Origin: Verrucomicrobiota bacterium
GTDB taxonomy: Bacteria > Verrucomicrobiota > Verrucomicrobiia > Opitutales > Opitutaceae
NCBI GenBank assembly: GCA_023457715.1
Contig: JAEWKR010000128.1
Location: 1 to 37,194 of the forward strand
Direction of reading: 5' to 3'
DNA: 37,194 nucleotides
Both the position numbers and the translations under genes were made by a program. Below are positions 1 to 9,700 of the stretch, piece after piece (position 1 is the stretch's first letter; every line of letters begins with the position of its first letter). The notes beneath the pieces were generated by a model. The model saw nothing but the letters and a program-made list of their open reading frames with translations. It was not told where the DNA came from and did not search any database.

Positions 1-54
1 GCGCCAGCGAGACGACGACTCGGAAGCAGGAGAGGCGGATCGTCTCGCTGGCGC
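1..54. repeat. Perfect 15-bp inverted repeat at window edge
   Basis: Bases 1-15 (GCGCCAGCGAGACGA) are exactly complementary to bases 40-54, with a 24-base loop between them. The element may continue to the left of the window. It lies downstream of the minus-strand gene that ends at 106. There is no T-run next to it, so it does not look like a normal intrinsic terminator. A GAGCAC-like word at about 74-88 resembles half of the GAGCAC hairpin family seen later. Bases 55-105 hold nothing else that I recognise. Confidence 0.7.
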
Positions 55-105
55 TCCCCGCTACATTGAGGGGTCGAGCACGGGCACGCAGGGGCCGGAT
101 GCTCG

Positions 106-660
106 CTACTCGCCACCCGCGACGTCCTGAGTCGCCAGCCACTGCACGAAATCCAGCAAGGTCTCACGCACCACCAATCCGGGAATCCCCTTTGCCGCCC
201 ATTGCTCCGCCGTGTGCTTGCCGGTGCAAACCGCCCCAAGTCGAATGCCGGCGTTTTGCCCCGCTTCCACGTCGGCCAGATTGTCGCCAATCATCCAGCA
301 CGCTTTGGGATCCAGGTTGTAGCGGGCGATGGACTCGAGGATGAACCGCGGTGAGGGCTTGCGGTACACCTGGGGTTGTTCCGGCGTTTCAGGGGCAATA
401 CAGATCCCGGTGAAGAGCGGCTCCGGCGCGGCGATCAACTCCTCCATCCGGCGGTTGCACGCTTCCGTGTCCGCCTGGGTGTAAAGCCCGCGACCGATGC
501 CGGACTGGTTCGTGAAGAGAAACAGGTCGTAACCCAGCTTCCGCGCGATCCGGAGCGCCTCGGGTACTCCGGGGATGAGCTCAACCCCGGCCGGATCCGC
601 AAGGTAGTGCTTGTCGGGGATCAGCGTGCCGTCACGATCCAGAAACAGGGCGCGGCGCAT
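106..660 (-). CDS. gmhB: D-glycero-D-manno-heptose 1,7-bisphosphate 7-phosphatase-like HAD hydrolase
   Basis: A 184-residue HAD-superfamily IIIA phosphatase. Expected reaction: removal of the 7-phosphate from heptose 1,7-bisphosphate in the cytoplasmic route to ADP-heptose for LPS core. Motif I is FLDRDGTL with nucleophile D8 and acid/base D10, motif II is TNQSG (T50-N51), the motif III lysine is K101 in YRKPSP, and motif IV is GDNLAD (D126, D130). Start chosen at 660 because the HAD motif begins at once and the upstream kinase stops at 663-665, leaving 2 bases between them. The Zn-binding Cys/His loop of E. coli GmhB is absent: only one cysteine (C88) lies in the segment before K101. The family call rests on motifs plus the kinase neighbour; another sugar-phosphate phosphatase is possible. 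Confidence 0.85.
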   Translation of the reverse strand: MRRALFLDRDGTLIPDKHYLADPAGVELIPGVPEALRIARKLGYDLFLFTNQSGIGRGLYTQADTEACNRRMEELIAAPEPLFTGICIAPETPEQPQVYRKPSPRFILESIARYNLDPKACWMIGDNLADVEAGQNAGIRLGAVCTGKHTAEQWAAKGIPGLVVRETLLDFVQWLATQDVAGGE

Positions 661-662
661 CC

Positions 663-1722
<1,060 letters not shown>

Positions 1723-1724
1723 CC

Positions 1725-2873
1725 TTACTTGATTTCCCAATCGTAGGGGTAGTCGGAGAGCATTTTGACGCCGGACTTCGTTACTTGCACGACGTCTTCG
1801 ATGCGGCAGCCGCCGATGCCGGGATAATACAGACCCGGTTCCACCGTGACCACCGAGCCCTCCTTCAGGGCATAGTCGACCACGGCATTCATCCGCGGCG
1901 GCTCATGCACCGCCAGCCCGAGCCCATGCCCGGTCCCGTGGAAGAAGCCGACCGCGCCTTTTTCGGTGCGCTTGGTTTCGTAGCCGCGTTCGGTGAACAC
2001 GGCGACGCACTGCGCGTGCACGTCCCGTCCGTTGACCCCCGCCTTGATGGTTTTCAGCGCGGCCTGCTGCGCGGCGCGCACGGCGTCCACCAATGCCCGC
2101 TGCTGGTCCGACGCGCGACCCTTGAGGAATGTCCGCGTCATGTCGCCGTGATACCCGGTCGCCTGTACGCGGGGGAAGATGTCGACGATCAAGAGCTCGT
2201 GCGGATGGATGGGCCCGGAGCCGCGCTCATGCGGATCGCAGCCCTGGTCCCCCCCTGCGATGATCGTGTTGGAGGAGACGGCGCCGGCGGCGAGGCACGC
2301 CACTTCCACGGCAAACTTCAGACTTTCGCTGGTGACCGGCCGTCCCTGATGGATGAGTTTGCGCCCCTGGATTTTTGCCTTCCGCAGGATTTTCTCGACC
2401 GCCGCGAATCCCAGGGCGCTGCAGCGGTTGCCTTCGCGGATCTGCGCCGCTTCGGCCGCGTTCTTGATTTCCCGCTCCGGGAAGAGCATGCCGCCGGCGA
2501 TGGTTATTTTGAGGCCGAGTTTCACCAGCTTCTGGTACAGGCCCGCCGGGAAGTCGTCCGGGACGGTGAAGGCAGTCTGTTTCAGCTCGCGCGCGACAAT
2601 CGCCATGACCTCCGCCGTCGTGATCGCCTTCCGCGGCCAGGCGGTGCGGGCGCGCTGGACGTACTCTTCCAACGGGAGCACCACATCAAACGCCGACGTG
2701 CGTTTGACGCGGCCGAACTCCAGGGCGTTGACGATCGCGTACTTCCTGCCCCGGCAGCCGAAGGCCAGAAACGCGTCCGGAACCCCCACGCGGCCGAAGT
2801 ACAAGGGATCGGTGCTGCGTTCAGTGTCAGCGTACAGCAGGGGAGGAGGAAGTTTGGCGGCAGGCACGGGCAC
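1725..2873 (-). CDS. M24-family metallopeptidase (Xaa-Pro aminopeptidase-like)
   Basis: A 382-residue cytoplasmic pita-bread-fold aminopeptidase. All five dinuclear-metal ligands are present: D231 (IVDIFPR), D244 (YHGDMTRTF), H316 (GTGHGLGLAVHEPP), E345 (VTVEPGLY) and E359 (CRIEDVV). The N-terminal part (about 1-135) resembles the creatinase N domain of PepP/PepQ-like enzymes. It probably cleaves X-Pro bonds, but substrate preference cannot be read from sequence; prolidase activity is the alternative. The start is a GTG at 2873, and a second in-frame GTG at 2867 is equally possible. No Shine-Dalgarno is visible. It lies upstream of rfaE1 on the same strand, separated by the hairpin repeat, and is divergent from the DUF192 gene with a 175-bp gap that should hold both promoters. 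Confidence 0.9.
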   Translation of the reverse strand: MPVPAAKLPPPLLYADTERSTDPLYFGRVGVPDAFLAFGCRGRKYAIVNALEFGRVKRTSAFDVVLPLEEYVQRARTAWPRKAITTAEVMAIVARELKQTAFTVPDDFPAGLYQKLVKLGLKITIAGGMLFPEREIKNAAEAAQIREGNRCSALGFAAVEKILRKAKIQGRKLIHQGRPVTSESLKFAVEVACLAAGAVSSNTIIAGGDQGCDPHERGSGPIHPHELLIVDIFPRVQATGYHGDMTRTFLKGRASDQQRALVDAVRAAQQAALKTIKAGVNGRDVHAQCVAVFTERGYETKRTEKGAVGFFHGTGHGLGLAVHEPPRMNAVVDYALKEGSVVTVEPGLYYPGIGGCRIEDVVQVTKSGVKMLSDYPYDWEIK

Positions 2874-3048
2874 GATTGGTGTTATGACTTACCCTGCGGC
2901 GCCCCGCCCGGCGTTGAAAGGGAAAAAACATCCCCGCCCTGGCCCGCGCCATCCCCTCCTGCCGCTCGTCCACTGCCGGGCGGCATGCTCATCCGGGCCG
3001 GTGAGTTCCGGTCTTCCCTTCATTCACGAGGTCACGTACGGGTGGAGG

Positions 3049-3576
3049 ATGCGACGGAGCGTTCTGGTTTTCCTTCTTGGTCTGGGCTCGGTTCTTGCGG
3101 GCGGGTTGGGAGCGTGCGCCAAGGAGACCTCGGCGTCGGGTGGCGCCCGGGCGGTGGCCCCGGCGTCGCACTTTTTCACCGTCAAAGTCGGCGACAAGCC
3201 GGTCCGACTACAGCTGGCGGTCTCGGATACCGAGCAGGAGCGGGGACTCATGTTCCGGCGGGATCTCGGCCCCGACGAGGGGATGCTGTTCATCTATGCG
3301 CGTCCGCAGGCGATGAGCTTTTGGATGCGCAACACGCCAACGCCGCTGGATATCGGGTTCTTCGATGGCGAAGGGGTGCTGCGGGAGGTGTATCCGATGC
3401 AGCCGTTCGACGAGTCGCCGGTGCGTTCGCGGAGTGCGGCGATCAGGTTTCCGCTGGAAATGAACCAAGGGTGGTTCAGCGCCAATCAGATCAAGCCGGG
3501 CGCCAAACTTGACCTGAAAGCGCTGGCCGACGCCCTGCGGGCCCGTGGCTTCGATCCCCGCCGGTACGGGCTTTGA
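3049..3576 (+). CDS. DUF192 family lipoprotein
   Basis: A 175-residue exported protein. The N-terminus is a signal peptide with a lipobox-like LGAC (C23), so it is probably a lipoprotein. The rest matches DUF192: RGLMFRRDLGPDEGMLF, then SFWMRNTPTPLDIGF, then a Pro-Phe region and a hydrophobic ending. DUF192 is a small beta-rich secreted domain of unknown biochemical role. The start ATG at 3049 is preceded directly by GGTGGAGG, one of the few Shine-Dalgarno-like sequences in this window. The frame stays open far upstream (from 2353), but that part lies antisense to the M24 gene and has no domain content. The last residues (RGFDPRRYGL) follow the domain. Confidence 0.88.
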   Translation: MRRSVLVFLLGLGSVLAGGLGACAKETSASGGARAVAPASHFFTVKVGDKPVRLQLAVSDTEQERGLMFRRDLGPDEGMLFIYARPQAMSFWMRNTPTPLDIGFFDGEGVLREVYPMQPFDESPVRSRSAAIRFPLEMNQGWFSANQIKPGAKLDLKALADALRARGFDPRRYGL

Positions 3577-3670
3577 CGTCCGGTTTCCAGTTTCTCGTTC
3601 TGGTTGTGACGTCGAAACCAGAAACCAGAAACTAGAAACCAGAAACTAGAAACTAGAAACCAGAAACCCT
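3575..3670. repeat. GAAACCA/GAAACTA-type inverted repeat
   Basis: The left arm (about 3582-3605) reads GGTTTCCAGTTTCTCG followed by TTCTGGTT. The right arm (about 3614-3668) is at least seven 7-mer units of GAAACCA or GAAACTA, which can pair with the left arm in several registers. GACGTC appears at 3575-3580 and again at 3608-3613. The right arm is longer than the left, as if units had been added by slippage. The element lies just after the DUF192 stop and before the substrate-binding protein gene. There is no T-run, so a standard terminator role is not supported. Confidence 0.75.
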
Positions 3671-3711
3671 AACCGACCCGTTACGAACCGCGGGTTGGCG
3701 TGGGCAGGGGC

Positions 3712-4734
3712 ATGGTTACGACCAACTCCATCATGGTCCCGCTGTTTTCCCGAATGCTGCTTTGGCTTGTGTGTGGGTGGGTCGTGCCGGCCGCGGCCGT
3801 GAGTGCGGCGCCGGCACGGCCGCTTCGCATTGCCTATACCCATTATTACGCCTGCGTTCCGCTGGGGATCGCGGAGGATCAGCAGTACTGGCGGGACGCC
3901 GGCTTGTCGGTGGAACTGCGTGGTTACCAGACCAGTCAGGAGGTCATCGCGGCCGTGACCGCCGGCGAGGTGGATGTGGGATACGATCGTTTGGCCACGT
4001 GGGTTGATCTGGCATTGAAGGGCACTCCGATCGCCATTCTCGGGGAGACCGACTGGTCGCACGGCGGGGACAAGCTGCTGGTGCGCAACGGTCGGAATCT
4101 GGCGCAGTTGAAGGGGCGTCCCATCGCGGTTTACCTCCGTGGCAGCGCGTTGATGCTTTTTCTGCGCGAGGCGCTGGCGAAGGAGCAGCTTACCCTGGCG
4201 GAGTATCCGATCATCGAAGTGCCGGAGCAGGAGAAGGCGCTCGAGCTTTTCCGGGAGGGGAAGGTGGATGTCGTGGTGATCAACGAGCCTTGGGCGTCGC
4301 GGGTGGAGTCAGCCGGCGCCCGGACCGTGGCCACGACCGCGGACTTCCCGGGGGTGTCGCCCGAAGGGTTCGCCGCGCGGGTGGGGGCGCTGGATGACGC
4401 GACCGCGCGCCGGTTCTTCACGGCCTGGTTCCGGGCGGTCAACTTCCTGCGCGATCCGGCCAGGGCCGAGCAGGTCGCCAACATCGCCTCGGTTTACGCC
4501 TTCGCCGGAACGGAGGCGATCACGGCGGGTGATGTGGCCAACTATGCCCGCATCACCCCGGTGCATGATGCGGCGACCGCCCTGAAGGAGAACGATCTGG
4601 CGGCGGGGAACATCAAGCACCTCATCAACCGGCTTTCCCTGCTTCGCCGGCTGCAGGGTCAGCCCGTGCCGGAGGCAAAGATTGCAGCGTATTTCCAGTT
4701 GGAGGCTTTGCTCGCGGTGGCTGGCGGGCCGTAG
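3712..4734 (+). CDS. ABC-type substrate-binding protein, NMT1/SsuA/TauA-like
   Basis: A 340-residue periplasmic binding protein of the NMT1/THI5-like class, whose known ligands are nitrate, sulfonates, taurine and pyrimidine precursors. After a signal peptide (cleavage near AVSAAPA), the mature protein opens with PLRIAYTHYYACVPLGIAED, followed by VDVGYDR and VDVVVINEPWASRV, the usual ligand-loop and hinge segments. The ATG at 3712 has GGGCAGGGG just upstream; a GTG at 3700 and an ATG at 3733 are alternatives. No ABC permease or ATPase gene lies next to it, so it is an orphan here and its ligand cannot be inferred. It could instead work with a remote transporter or as a sensor. Confidence 0.85.
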   Translation: MVTTNSIMVPLFSRMLLWLVCGWVVPAAAVSAAPARPLRIAYTHYYACVPLGIAEDQQYWRDAGLSVELRGYQTSQEVIAAVTAGEVDVGYDRLATWVDLALKGTPIAILGETDWSHGGDKLLVRNGRNLAQLKGRPIAVYLRGSALMLFLREALAKEQLTLAEYPIIEVPEQEKALELFREGKVDVVVINEPWASRVESAGARTVATTADFPGVSPEGFAARVGALDDATARRFFTAWFRAVNFLRDPARAEQVANIASVYAFAGTEAITAGDVANYARITPVHDAATALKENDLAAGNIKHLINRLSLLRRLQGQPVPEAKIAAYFQLEALLAVAGGP

Positions 4735-4744
4735 CGCGTCGCCA

Positions 4745-4830
4745 AACCTTCCGCCTGAAGGCGGCACAACGTACCCAAGGGCGCCTGGTGTTGCGTAGGT
4801 TGTCCCGCGTTTACGCGGAATGCCTTGGCT
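4745..4830. repeat. REP/BIME-like pair, arrangement 1
   Basis: Two related units in opposite orientation. The first has stem CCGCC-TGAA-GGCGG (4751-4764) followed by CACAACGTACCC. The second has GTAGGTTGTC followed by stem CCGCG-TTTA-CGCGG (4805-4818) and then GAATGCC. Reverse-complementing one unit aligns it with the other. The stem bases differ in a compensatory way (CCGCC/GGCGG versus CCGCG/CGCGG). A GTAC/GTAG word beside a short hairpin is the layout of REP sequences, and an inverted pair is the layout of BIMEs. The pair sits between the substrate-binding protein and DUF4097 genes; bases 4831-4918 hold nothing further I can name. Confidence 0.7.
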
Positions 4831-4918
4831 GCTGAGTGGGCGAGCCGAAACTTGGGTGTAACTTTCACGGCCGACCGGGGTTCTCAAGGGGTCGCACCAC
4901 GTCGCGATCCACACCGCC

Positions 4919-5686
4919 ATGAAATCCCTGCTCATCTGCCTTGTCGCTTTCACCAGTCTCGTCGGCCTGGCCCGCGCTGACTCTTATTCCCACCGGGAGC
5001 CGATTGACCAAACCGCGCCCTTCAATGCGGACGGCCAGCTCTCCGTTTCGAATGTGAACGGAACCGTGAAGGTGCTCACCTGGGACCGGAACGAGATCCG
5101 AATTGTCGGCGAAAAGAAGGCGGCCAGCGCTGAGGAACTGGCAGCCATTCAGATGAAAATCGAAACGTTGCCGGAACGCGCGCGGGTCGAGGTCAAGCTG
5201 CCGAAGCGGAAGGGCGGGTGGTTCGGGAGTGGCAATACCATTCGGGCGGCCGTGAATCTGACCATCACCGTGCCCACGGGCTCGGAACTCGCCCTGGTGG
5301 AGACGGTGAACGGCAATGTCAGCGTCGAGAACGTGACGGGCCGGATGAAGGTCGAGACCGTCAACGGCCGGGTCTCGGCGAAAGGAGTGCGCGGTCACGC
5401 CTCTTTTGAAACGGTCAACGGTTCAATCGACGCGGAATTCCAATCCCTGGCGGCGGCGGCGAAGGTTGAGGCCGAAACCGTCAACGGTGGGATTTCCCTG
5501 CGGCTCCCCGCCGATTTTGCGGCCACCCTCGACGCCGAGGTCGTCAATGGCCACGTCGAGTGCGACTTTCCGATCCAGCTTAACGGCAAAACCAGCCGCC
5601 GGCAGATCCGCGGCACGATTGGTGGCGGCGGCAGCACGATCGATGCCAGCACCGTCAACGGGAGCATCAAGGTGTTGAAACTGTAA
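4919..5686 (+). CDS. DUF4097 family beta-repeat protein
   Basis: A 255-residue exported protein. Residues 1-20 form a signal peptide (MKSLLICLVAFTSLVGLARA). The rest is a DUF4097-type right-handed beta-helix-like domain with a recurring (V/E)xVNG motif: SNVNGTVKV, VETVNGNVSV, VETVNGRVSA, FETVNGSIDA, AETVNGGISL, AEVVNGHVEC and STVNGSIKVL. The spacing of about 15-30 residues fits one strand-turn per repeat. DUF4097 proteins are often next to anti-sigma or stress-envelope genes, but none is here, so the role is open; a cell-envelope structural or adhesive function is the usual guess. The stop codon directly abuts the composite repeat at 5687. Confidence 0.85.
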   Translation: MKSLLICLVAFTSLVGLARADSYSHREPIDQTAPFNADGQLSVSNVNGTVKVLTWDRNEIRIVGEKKAASAEELAAIQMKIETLPERARVEVKLPKRKGGWFGSGNTIRAAVNLTITVPTGSELALVETVNGNVSVENVTGRMKVETVNGRVSAKGVRGHASFETVNGSIDAEFQSLAAAAKVEAETVNGGISLRLPADFAATLDAEVVNGHVECDFPIQLNGKTSRRQIRGTIGGGGSTIDASTVNGSIKVLKL

Positions 5687-5985
5687 CGAAGGCCGGAGGG
5701 GCTGGAGGGCCGGAAGGCCGGAGGGCCAGAGGGCCGGAGGGCCGGTGGCGGAAAGGGCTGAAAATCTGAAAGGCTGAAAGGCTGAAATGCTGCAGCTGCG
5801 GCGAAGGTCGCCGTATCTCAAATTTCAAATCTCAAATCCCGGCGCAGCCGGGAGCCGGAGGGCCAGAGGCGGAAAAGGCTGAAAGGCTGAAAGGCTGAAA
5901 GGCGGAATCGGCGGCGAAGGTCGCCGTATCTCGCATTTCAAATCTCAAATCTCAAATCCCGGCGCAGCCGGTCGGCCAGGTGGCC
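5687..5985. repeat. Composite GGCTGAAA/CTCAAAT repeat, left copy (two units)
   Basis: This fills the entire 299-bp gap between two convergent stop codons. It begins with GGAGGGCC-type units (about 5694-5750). Two tandem modules follow, each made of a GGCGGAAA/GGCTGAAA run, the hairpin GGCGA-AGG-TCGCC, a run of CTCAAAT/TTCAAAT 7-mers and the hairpin CCGGC-GCA-GCCGG (module ends about 5850 and 5971). Bases 5766-5837 are identical to 14637-14708. The same two-module structure recurs in the same orientation at 14536-14851, so this copy and that one bracket the flotillin/AAA operon as direct repeats. Run lengths differ between copies by whole units. Confidence 0.9.
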
Positions 5986-6789
5986 TCAGACCGGAGGCAT
6001 CTTCTTGAAACGATCGAGTGCCGACGCGCTCCATCGGGCGGCGCGTGGGGCCGGAGCGGCATCCGCCGCCGCGGGGACGGCGACCACCGGCGACACCATC
6101 GCGTCGGGCGCGTGTGTCGTAACGATGCCAGGCGGTGTCGTGGCGGGGGACGCAGGCCGCGGCTCGAAAAATGACGGCGCCGGCGCCTTCACCCCCACCG
6201 CAGCGGGCTCAGACGGCTGCGACGGTGCGGCCGGCACGACGGAAGGCTCCGTCGTGAGTTCGCTGCCGGGGAACTCGTCGTCGCCCCAACCGATCCTGAC
6301 CGAGGGCACGAGACCGATTTCCACCGTCAATCGATTGTGGACCAGATGCTGGAGATCGACGCGGGCCGTAAGCTCGTCGGCTTTCTGCAGGGCGATGAGC
6401 AACGACTTGAGGGCGGGTTTGTCGGCGTTCGCCTCGAGCAGGCCGCGCAACGCGGGACCGGAGACCCGGCCGGAGCGCCACAGGCGGACGACGAGCTTGC
6501 GCGTGGGACCGAGGTCGAGATCCACGGTGCCCACGGAGCAGCCGGCCGCGGCGAGGGTCTCCTTTCCGCCATCGATCTCGCGCAGCGCGGCAATCAGCTG
6601 ATCATCGTTTTCGGCCCGCAGCGTGCCGACGGAGGTCATGATCTCGCTGCGAAGTTTCTGGACCTCCAGCGTGGTGTTTGCCACGGCGGAGCGCATGTGG
6701 GTCAGCTTCGGCGGCAGGCTTTCGATGGTCTGCCTGACCTGGGCGGCTCTCTGGCCGAGCCGCTGCACCTTGTCCGAGATTCGTTTCAT
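5986..6789 (-). CDS. Coiled-coil protein with Pro/Ala-rich tail, third gene of flotillin operon
   Basis: A 267-residue protein with no family I recognise. Residues 1-65 are heptad-like and probably coiled coil (KRISDKVQRLGQRAAQVRQT). Residues about 75-165 form a compact mixed region (LDLGPTRKLVVRLWRSGRV, then LLEANADKPALKSLLIALQKADEL). Residues about 180-250 are a low-complexity Pro/Ala/Val linker. The end is a short amphipathic stretch (SASALDRFKKMPPV). There is no signal peptide or membrane segment, so it is predicted cytoplasmic. Its ATG at 6789 lies 4 bases after the AAA ATPase stop (6794-6796), so the two are co-transcribed and probably translationally coupled. A role as adaptor or regulatory subunit of the ATPase is inference from position only. 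Confidence 0.8.
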   Translation of the reverse strand: MKRISDKVQRLGQRAAQVRQTIESLPPKLTHMRSAVANTTLEVQKLRSEIMTSVGTLRAENDDQLIAALREIDGGKETLAAAGCSVGTVDLDLGPTRKLVVRLWRSGRVSGPALRGLLEANADKPALKSLLIALQKADELTARVDLQHLVHNRLTVEIGLVPSVRIGWGDDEFPGSELTTEPSVVPAAPSQPSEPAAVGVKAPAPSFFEPRPASPATTPPGIVTTHAPDAMVSPVVAVPAAADAAPAPRAARWSASALDRFKKMPPV

Positions 6790-6793
6790 GGCT

Positions 6794-9700
6794 TCAGGCT
6801 TGAGGGGGAGCGTTGTCCTCGGGTGGCGGGCCCGCGGTGAAGGCGCGTTGGAAGCTCTCGAGGAAGGCGCGCTCGTTGGTGAGCATTTCCTGCGTCAGTT
6901 CGATGGCGAAGGTGCCCTCCTTGGCGCGGGCCGCCAGCATCTGGCCGGCATTGTCGAGATATTGGCTCCGCTGGTCGGTGAGCGCCTTGAGCCGGGCGAG
7001 GGTGGTGCGGATCGCCTCCACCTCATGCCAGAGCAGGTCGATCTTCCGGGTCGTGGGGGCGTTGTCGCCGCGGTCGGACATCTCGCGCAGCGTGGAGGCC
7101 AGTTCCTGGAGCGTGGACCGCAGCAGGGCGGGGGACACGCCTTCCACCGGCGCCCGATCGATTGGCGCGGCGGCCGTGGGCGCGGGGACGGCTGCGGCTG
7201 CCGCGGACGCCTTCAGTCCACCGATCGCCTCGGTCAATGAGCTGAGGTCGACTTTGAGTGCTGCGCCACCCCCGAGCCGCTGCTCCAAAGTCTGCTGGAT
7301 CCCCTGCAAACTGGCGTGGAAGGCGGTGAGCTGCCCCACGACGCGGCCGATCGGATCGTTCTGGTCGGTCCCACGCACGAGCTGCTGGCGGCGGAAGGTC
7401 GTTTTGATCTCCTCCCAGCGGACTTTTTCCGCCGGAGACTGGACGCCGAGCAGTTCCTTCAACTTGAGGAAATTGGCCTCCGCTCCTGTAGTCAGCGTCT
7501 GGGACTCGCCGCGGTAATGGTCCATCACCAGGGCACGGACCTCGTTTTCGTCCATGATCGGCACGATCTTTTCGGCGAGGCGGTTCATGTTGCGGTAGGA
7601 ACCCTGCAGCCGGAAAGCGGGTTCCGTGCGGAACTCGTCCGCCTGCGCTGCGGAGTGGATGTACTCCTGGTTCACCCTCAGGACGATGTCGCGCACGCGG
7701 ACCAGCTTCGTCAGGACAGACAGGATTTCCTCCACCTCCGGCGCCGCGTAGCTCGCCTCGAGGCCCTCGAGCAGACGTTCCCCCGTCGTGGCGGCCCGGA
7801 TGAAGACGCGGATGTCTTTCTGGCTTTTGTTCGCAAGGGGCGCCAGCACGGGGTTCGAGGTCACGGCGTTCTCGAGGTAGCTGGCTTTGAACCATGCCTC
7901 GCTGCCGCCGATGATATCGCCCAGATTGTACGTGTCCGCGCGGTTCGCGAGCATGTCGGGGATCTTGAACTTCTGCCCGCTCTCGGTGTACGGGTTGCCT
8001 GCCATCACCACCACCACCTTGCGACCGCGCAGATCGTACGTTCGTGGCTGGGCCCGCCAGACCCCCTCGATCTTGCGCTGCCCGTCGCACAACGAGATGA
8101 AGCGCTGCAGAAACTCAGGACTGCAGTGCTGGATGTCGTCGACGCACAGCATCACGTTATCACCCATCTCGAGGGCGAGGTTCAGACGGTGGAGTTCCTC
8201 GCGGGCGGAGGCATTCGGCGCCTCCTCGGGATCCAGCGAGGTGACGGTGTGCCCCAAGGCGGGGCCGTTGATCTTGACGAAGATCAGACCGAGCCGCGCT
8301 GCGACGTACTCCAGCAGGGTGGTTTTGCCATAGCCGGGAGGGGAAATTAGCAGGAGCAGGCCCATCAGATCGGTGCGCTTGCCCGCTCCGGCGGCGCCGA
8401 TCTGCTTTGCCAGGTTGTCGCCCACCAGCGGGAGATACACCTCATCGATGAGCTGATTGCGGACGAAGGAGGTCAGCACGCGCGGCCGGAACTCGGCGAG
8501 CCGCAGCTTCGTCCGTTCGCGCGCGAGCAAGTCGTCCTTTTGGCGGTGATACGCCACGAAGCGGGGTACGACCTCCCGCTCGTGCCGCTCAAACCGCGAC
8601 TTGAGGTCCAGATAGTCGAACGCATACACCCCCTGACTCAGCCGGGGATGGCTGCCCTTCATCCCGCTGAGGCTGGTGGCTGCCGGCGCGGAGACGGGCG
8701 CCCGGGGCGTGCCTTCGCCGCCGAACACGAAGGCGGCGGCCTCCTCGAGGTAGCCGGCGGTGCCGGGGGCGGTCTCCACAAACGCCGCCAGCCAGTCGCG
8801 GACCAGCTCAAGTTCGCTGGCAGGGTGCTCCTGCAGGGTTTCCCGGGCGGCGAGAAACTCCCGCTCGCTGCCTTTCTGGGTCAGATGGGCACGGAAGCCG
8901 CGGATGAGTTCCTCCGCCTCGCGGGTCAGGCTGAAGGGCCGTCCCTGGGTGAGTTCGACGAAGAGGTACTCGCCCGCCTCGTCTGCGAGGTCTGCCGGAT
9001 AGAGCGCGGTCTCCGAGGCGAAATCGCGTAACAGGCGCTGCAGTTCCGCGATGTAGCGCGTCTGCGCGGGCGCGCTTTGGAAGACGCGGTTGCGCGCCGA
9101 GAACGCCGCGAGCTTCGCGTCCCACAGCGACCGGACCGGCGGCGGGCAGAATCGCTGCCAGTACACCACCGCGCAGCCCCGGGCGGCCGGATGAAAGCGG
9201 GCGGCCCCAAGCCCGATGTGAGCCGCAGCCAGCACGCCAAGGATCCGGGCCGCATCCATGTCGTGCACGCCCTTGGCGTACCCCTCATCGTGACGGTCGG
9301 CCATGAACTCCTGGATACGGGAAAGCCGGGCCGGCTCGGGCTCGGCGGCAGTCTCGGCAATCGCGGCGGGAGACGCGGCGGCCTGCAGCCATTTCATCGC
9401 CAGATATTCGGCCCGATAAAGCGCCGGCGACTCGGCCGCGGTCTCCTGCTCCCAGGCATCGCGGGTGGCGAGGTAGGCGGGGTCGGCGATGGGCTCGAAG
9501 AACTTGGTGCTCGTCAGGTGCAGATGCGGCAGGCCCTCGCGATTCACCACCGTCAATTCGAGGGGCTGGGCATTGACGTTGAACCGGTGCCGGCCCAGTT
9601 GGATGAGTCCATCCCCGCCCTGGAAAAGATCCTGCCGGTCCTTCAGCTGTCGGATGGCGTCCTGCTGCGCGCTCTTGAGCCGGCTGAGCAGATCGTCGGC

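Noticed and set aside
5687..5985. CRISPR array
   Set aside because: The repeated words are 7-8 nt and contiguous without unique spacers of uniform length, and no cas genes are near. The same applies to the other tandem-unit hairpins.
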